46,572 nucleotides of DNA, taken from positions 1-46,572 of the forward strand of contig CANNCS010000016.1 of assembly GCA_947503115.1 (NCBI GenBank), written 5' to 3'. The notes under the pieces are model-generated. The model ran no database searches, was not told the DNA's origin, and saw nothing but the letters and a program-made list of their open reading frames with translations. Made by a program: the position numbers and the translations under genes. Each line of letters starts with the position of its first letter. Position 1 is the stretch's first letter. The DNA is from an uncultured Marivita sp. (GTDB lineage Bacteria; Pseudomonadota; Alphaproteobacteria; Rhodobacterales; Rhodobacteraceae). This document shows, piece by piece, positions 42,879 through 46,572 of this stretch.

Positions 42879-44036
42879 TCACAGTTCGATAATTTGAACC
42901 TGCTTGCCCTTTGCGGCAAGGGCGACACGCCCGTCGCACAAGCGCAATGCATCATCGCCGAACACTTCGCGCCGCCACCCCTGCAAAGCGGGCACGTTAC
43001 GTTCCCCTGAGGCCAGTGCATCTAGCTCTGCTGACGTTGCGATCAGTTTTGATGCAACACCCGAGGCTTCTGTCTTGGCCTTGAGCAGTACCCGCATAAG
43101 ATCCGCCAGCGCTGGGTTCACCTGCGGTGATGGGCGGCCACTTTCCTGTGCTGGCAAGAGTTCTTTCGGCATACTTTGCGCGCGATGCACCGCCTCGAGG
43201 ATGCCATTGGCAATCTCGCCTTTACGGGCGTCGCGCAACAACAGCCGCGACCGGCCAAGATCGGCCATATCCTTGGGTTTGGTTGACGCCAGTTCGACAA
43301 GCGCATCGTCTTTAAACACCCGACTGCGCGGAACGTTGCGCTCTTGCGCATAGCTTTCACGGAATTGCGCCAGTTCTTTCACAAGCGCCAGAAAACGCGG
43401 TGCGTTGGACCGTGTTTTGACCCGCATCCACGCATCCTCAGGTCGGGTGACATAGGTTTCCGGAGCAAGCAGAGTGGCGATTTCTTCTTCGACCCAACGG
43501 TCGCGCCCCGTTTCCGCCAGTTTCTTTCGCAAGAATTCGTAGATCACCCGCAGATGTGTCACATCGGCAAGGGCGTAAGATGTCTGGTTGTCCGACAACG
43601 GCCTGCGTGACCAATCGGTAAAGCGCGAGGATTTGTCCAGCGCTTGCTTTGCAATTTTGCGCACAAGAGTTTCGTAGCCGACCTGCTCACCAAATCCGGC
43701 CACCATCGCCGCGACCTGACTGTCGAACAGCGGCTCAGGAATGACACCGTGGTCAATGTAAAAGATCTCGAGATCCTGTCGCGCCGCATGGAACACCTTG
43801 ACCACATCCCGGTTGCGGAACAGCTCCAGAAGCGGTTCCAACGACAGCCCCTCAACCAATGGGTCGACCAGAACCGCATCGGTTTTGCCGTCGCCCCGAT
43901 ATGCCAACTGGATCAGGCACAGCTTGGAATAGTAGGTCCGCTCTCGCAGGAACTCGGTGTCGACAGTGACATAAGACGTCTGGGCGGCGCGCTCGCAGAA
44001 CGCGGCAAGTTCGGTCGTGGTCGTGATGATGTGCAT
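42879..44036 (-). CDS. rnd: Ribonuclease D
   Basis: A 385-residue 3'-5' exoribonuclease of the DEDDy family. Motif I is VDTEFLRERTYY (D26/E28 region), motif II FHAARQDLEIFY near residue 83, and motif III YALADVTHL near 155. An HRDC-type domain follows (about 200-280, then a degenerate second). It trims tRNA and other small RNA 3' ends. The start lies 92 bases after purN on the same strand, with no strong ribosome site visible. Length is normal for the family. Confidence 0.93.
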   Translation of the reverse strand: MHIITTTTELAAFCERAAQTSYVTVDTEFLRERTYYSKLCLIQLAYRGDGKTDAVLVDPLVEGLSLEPLLELFRNRDVVKVFHAARQDLEIFYIDHGVIPEPLFDSQVAAMVAGFGEQVGYETLVRKIAKQALDKSSRFTDWSRRPLSDNQTSYALADVTHLRVIYEFLRKKLAETGRDRWVEEEIATLLAPETYVTRPEDAWMRVKTRSNAPRFLALVKELAQFRESYAQERNVPRSRVFKDDALVELASTKPKDMADLGRSRLLLRDARKGEIANGILEAVHRAQSMPKELLPAQESGRPSPQVNPALADLMRVLLKAKTEASGVASKLIATSAELDALASGERNVPALQGWRREVFGDDALRLCDGRVALAAKGKQVQIIEL

Positions 44037-44128
44037 AATACGGGTCGTTCGTTATTCTTGTTCTGGCGGCACCCCAGCACGCGTATAGACCAAAAGCCAC
44101 GCTTTGCCTAGCGGGGGCTCTTACGTCG

Positions 44129-44722
44129 TCACGGCAAGTCGATCCGCGACCGATTGCCCTCTGCAAAACGGCGTAGGATCAGCGGGTAAAGCATGTGTTC
44201 CTGAACCAAAACCTTGGCCGCAAGGCTGTCGGCGGTATCCGCGGGGACGATGGGTACGCGAACCTGTCCAAGCACCTGTCCACCGTCTAGCTCTGCCGTT
44301 ACCTCGTGTACGGAACAGCCGGCCTCGGTATCGCCCGCGTCGATGGCACGCTGGTGGGTGTGCAGCCCCTTGTACTTGGGCAGCAAAGACGGATGGATGT
44401 TGAGCATCTTGCCCTGCCAGCGCGACACGAAGCCTTCGGTCAGCACGCGCATGAAACCAGCAAGACAAATAATGTCAGGACGCGCCTGGTCTAGGACAAG
44501 GTTTAGCGCATCCTCAAACGCCGGACGGTCCGCACCAAACGGTCGGTGATCGACGACTGCGGTGGGAATGCCCTGTGCCTTGGCCTTCTCTAGACCGCCT
44601 GCATCTGCCCGGTTCGACAACACCAACACCGGCTGTGCCGGGTGATCTCCGGTCATGTCCTCGACCAGCGACACCATGTTGGAGCCGCCACCAGAGATCA
44701 AGATCGCAACCCGTTTCGTCAA
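44129..44722 (-). CDS. purN: Phosphoribosylglycinamide formyltransferase
   Basis: A 197-residue GAR transformylase for the third step of purine synthesis. It has [13 protein letters not shown] at the N-terminus, the catalytic region [11 protein letters not shown] and [12 protein letters not shown] with the active-site histidine, and [16 protein letters not shown] take the TTG at 44722 as start: it overlaps the purM stop (TTGA) and gives the conserved MTKRVAIL N-terminus. A longer in-frame start would add 73 residues lying antisense-like within purM coding sequence. It is translationally coupled to purM. Confidence 0.93.
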   Translation of the reverse strand: MTKRVAILISGGGSNMVSLVEDMTGDHPAQPVLVLSNRADAGGLEKAKAQGIPTAVVDHRPFGADRPAFEDALNLVLDQARPDIICLAGFMRVLTEGFVSRWQGKMLNIHPSLLPKYKGLHTHQRAIDAGDTEAGCSVHEVTAELDGGQVLGQVRVPIVPADTADSLAAKVLVQEHMLYPLILRRFAEGNRSRIDLP

Positions 44723-45765
44723 AGCAACGTGCCTGTATACGCCACACCCGAAGCCCCAGTCACAACGCCGATCCGCGACACGGTCTCGCCTGCGTCTTCC
44801 AGCACTGTCGTCACGGCGTCGGCTTGATCTGCAGCCACAACAACAATCATGCCGATACCACAGTTGAATGTCTTGAGGAGTTCCGCCTCGGACATCCCGC
44901 CAGTTGCCGCCAACCATTTGAAGACGGCAGGCAAATCCCATGCAGCTAGATCGATCTCTGCACCCATGCCCTCGGGCAGAACACGCGGCAGGTTTTCAGT
45001 CAAGCCACCGCCAGTGATATGCGCCAGCGCATGCACACCGCCCGCCTTCACCGCAGCCAGTGCCTGCGTCACGTAAAGCCGCGTCGGTGTCAAAAGTGCT
45101 GCGCCCAGCGATCCTTCGGCCCACGGGCAGTCGGCGTCCCAGCCAAGGCCAGACACCTCAACCAGTTTGCGCACAAGGCTGTAGCCGTTGGAATGAACGC
45201 CATCCGACGCCAACCCCAGCAGCACATCGCCCTCGGCCACGCCAGCGGGCAAATCTGAGCCCCGTTCCATCGCGCCTACAGCAAAACCCGCCAGATCAAA
45301 ATCGCCAGCCGGATACATGCCCGGCATCTCGGCTGTCTCACCACCGATCAGCGCACAGCCTGACCGCGCGCAGCCTTCCGCAATGCCCTCGATCACCCGA
45401 GCCGCCGTATCAGTGTCTAGTTTTCCTGTCGCAAAGTAATCGAGGAAAAACAGAGGCTCCGCGCCCTGACAGACCAGGTCGTTCACACACATGGCCACAA
45501 GGTCGATGCCCACGCCATCCACATGTCCAGTATCAATTGCGATGCGCAGCTTGGTTCCCACACCATCGGTCGCCGCCACCAGCACCGGATCGGTGAACCC
45601 TGCGCCCTTGAGGTCAAACAAAGCGCCAAAGCCGCCCAGTCCAGACATCACACCGGGCCGCGCTGTGCGCTTGGCCGCCGGTTTGATCCGCTCCACCAGC
45701 GCGTTGCCCGCGTCGATATCTACACCCGCATCCGCATAGGTGATGCCGTTCTTGCCGTCTGTCAT
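44719..45765 (-). CDS. purM: Phosphoribosylformylglycinamidine cyclo-ligase
   Basis: A 348-residue AIR synthetase for the fifth step of purine synthesis. Typical segments are [19 protein letters not shown] at the N-terminus, [15 protein letters not shown] near residue 62, the ATP/phosphate loop [15 protein letters not shown] near 140, and [16 protein letters not shown] near 250. GGAGGG precedes the start. It is the first gene of a purM-purN pair, with rnd downstream on the same strand. No other pur genes are in the window. Confidence 0.95.
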   Translation of the reverse strand: MTDGKNGITYADAGVDIDAGNALVERIKPAAKRTARPGVMSGLGGFGALFDLKGAGFTDPVLVAATDGVGTKLRIAIDTGHVDGVGIDLVAMCVNDLVCQGAEPLFFLDYFATGKLDTDTAARVIEGIAEGCARSGCALIGGETAEMPGMYPAGDFDLAGFAVGAMERGSDLPAGVAEGDVLLGLASDGVHSNGYSLVRKLVEVSGLGWDADCPWAEGSLGAALLTPTRLYVTQALAAVKAGGVHALAHITGGGLTENLPRVLPEGMGAEIDLAAWDLPAVFKWLAATGGMSEAELLKTFNCGIGMIVVVAADQADAVTTVLEDAGETVSRIGVVTGASGVAYTGTLL

Positions 45766-45879
45766 TCTGCACCCTCCGAAGGTCGCGCGTGCCTTAGCGC
45801 AGGCAGGAACACGAGTCCATCATCCGTGTGCTGCACCTCTTGACGCGCCCCCGGTGTCTGCTACTGAAACACACATGGC

Positions 45880-45956
45880 GGGCCTGTAGCTCAATTGGTT
45901 AGAGCAGAGCGCTCATAACGCTTTGGTTGCGGGTTCAAGTCCTGCCGGGCCTACCA
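45880..45956 (+). tRNA. tRNA with CAT anticodon, probably tRNA-Ile2 (lysidine-modified)
   Basis: A 77-base cloverleaf with encoded CCA. The acceptor is GGGCCTG paired with CGGGCCT (two G-T pairs). The anticodon stem is GAGCG/CGCTT around loop CTCATAA, anticodon CAT at 45914-45916. The loop and variable region (CTCATAA...TTGGTTGC) and the C4-G69 pair look like tRNA-Ile2, read AUA after lysidine modification, more than elongator or initiator tRNA-Met. It is a tRNA for certain; isoacceptor identity is likely, not proven. Confidence 0.85.
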
Positions 45957-45993
45957 TCTCGCCTGAACGTCCGTCCTTGATCAAACGACGGGG

Positions 45994-46470
45994 CTATCGG
46001 GTGGCTTTCAGCCCAGTACCAACGATCTTACCGACAGTGGTGCTAAACGCCTTACGAACAATAATATTTTTGACCAGCGAAGTTGTTATCGCGTTGGCGA
46101 CAACACCGCCAGCGGCGCCGACGCCCCGCATGAAATAGACCTTGAACGCAGCGTCCAGCATCAGCTCTCGCGCAAAAAGCGCAAAGGTTTCTTTCTGGAC
46201 AAGCATTATGTCCTCAGGGCATCGCTTCAAAAGATCTCGGTTCAACGGTGCCGCCCGCGCAACAAGGGCCGCCTGAATGCCTGTCTGACCCCAACCGAAA
46301 ACGTATTCTCCAGTGCTCACTGAACCATCGTGATTGGCGTCAAGATCATCAAAGAAAGTGACGATCACCGCGATCTTGTTATTGAGAAGCCCCATTGCGC
46401 CAATATCGTAGTCTTGGCCTTTAGAATTCGTGGTGGGGCTGGGAACAAAATACCATTTCAAATCAGACAC
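45994..46470 (-). CDS. Uncharacterised protein with one EF-hand loop
   Basis: A 158-residue protein that I do not recognise. One canonical EF-hand loop is visible (D44-N46-D48-S50-S52-E55). C-terminal residues about 120-158 contain a glycine/alanine-rich hydrophobic segment (RGVGAAGGVVANAITTSLV) that could contact membrane. The GTG at 46470 is chosen for its GAGGAGG ribosome site. There is no signal peptide. Codon use appears more AT-tolerant than in neighbours (a judgement by eye), and the gene lies 37 bases from a tRNA, a common position for acquired DNA. Confidence 0.6.
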   Translation of the reverse strand: MSDLKWYFVPSPTTNSKGQDYDIGAMGLLNNKIAVIVTFFDDLDANHDGSVSTGEYVFGWGQTGIQAALVARAAPLNRDLLKRCPEDIMLVQKETFALFARELMLDAAFKVYFMRGVGAAGGVVANAITTSLVKNIIVRKAFSTTVGKIVGTGLKATR

Positions 46471-46572
46471 AAACGCCTCCTCGTAATAAACTTTGCACAC
46501 TACGCGACTCTGATCCTCAATTGCTTCTTGATGGCTAATTTCCTACCGAAGAATGGTATGCCCTCAATTGTT

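Noticed and set aside
44723-44941. N-terminal extension of purN by 73 codons
   Set aside because: The extension is composed of atypical Arg/Cys/Gly-rich sequence lying within purM; the conserved PurN N-terminus begins at 44722.
45880-45993. Integration site with direct repeat of the tRNA 3' end
   Set aside because: No second copy of the tRNA 3' end and no integrase are present in the window.

Overview
The window looks like chromosomal DNA of a marine alphaproteobacterium of the order Rhodobacterales (roseobacter group). The evidence is the moderately high GC, many ATGA/GTGA gene overlaps, a B12-dependent class II ribonucleotide reductase, the tatA-tatB-tatC order, and housekeeping proteins of alphaproteobacterial type. 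This placement is by recognition, not by a database search.

Region 1 (1-16.0 kb, accessory catabolism): the C-terminal end of a glycine-betaine-type Rieske oxygenase and its flavin/[2Fe-2S] reductase, then a leftward FAH-family hydrolase divergent from a GntR/FadR regulator. After the regulator a long rightward series encodes an ABC importer (binding protein, permease, ATPase, second permease), a 4,5-dihydroxyphthalate-decarboxylase-like protein, a TauE/SafE permease, a complete tripartite tricarboxylate transporter (TctC-TctB-TctA), an LVIVD beta-propeller, an OsmC protein and a two-subunit molybdenum hydroxylase of the isoquinoline/nicotinate type. From TctB to the Mo subunit the genes overlap stop-to-start, so they form one translationally coupled unit. 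Together they suggest uptake and oxidation of an organic acid, probably N-heteroaromatic or N-methylated; the substrate cannot be read from the sequence. A type II dehydroquinase follows.

Region 2 (16.4-23.6 kb): a leftward Ppx/GppA phosphatase; a rightward one-carbon operon (virulence-factor-family protein, methylenetetrahydrofolate reductase, HAD hydrolase, corrinoid methyltransferase) ending at a clear terminator; a perfect 26-bp palindrome; then leftward tatA-tatB-tatC with a DUF815 ATPase.

Region 3 (23.6-28.7 kb): a WYL-type regulator with a phased TGTCA array in front of it, followed by the most striking gene: a 1066-residue self-sufficient reductive dehalogenase of the respiration-independent (BhbA/NpRdhA) type, fused to its own flavin/NAD/[2Fe-2S] reductase. 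Beyond it are a secreted EF-hand protein and a divergent small ECF sigma factor.

Region 4 (28.8-46.6 kb, mostly housekeeping): leftward nrdJ with a 525-base upstream region holding a NrdR-like box and a cluster of DnaA boxes; tRNA-Pro(TGG); a DUF192 protein; a double cold-shock-domain protein; pdxH; then rightward fabI, a LysE exporter, gpt, an aminotransferase, a PpiD-like foldase and trpE; sufE, a small lipoprotein, rnd, purN and purM; a tRNA with CAT anticodon (probably tRNA-Ile2); and an unrecognised EF-hand protein at the right edge.

Three corrinoid-dependent or corrinoid-acting enzymes (the methyltransferase, the dehalogenase and NrdJ) lie within 13 kb. No CRISPR array, transposase, integrase or rRNA gene was seen.
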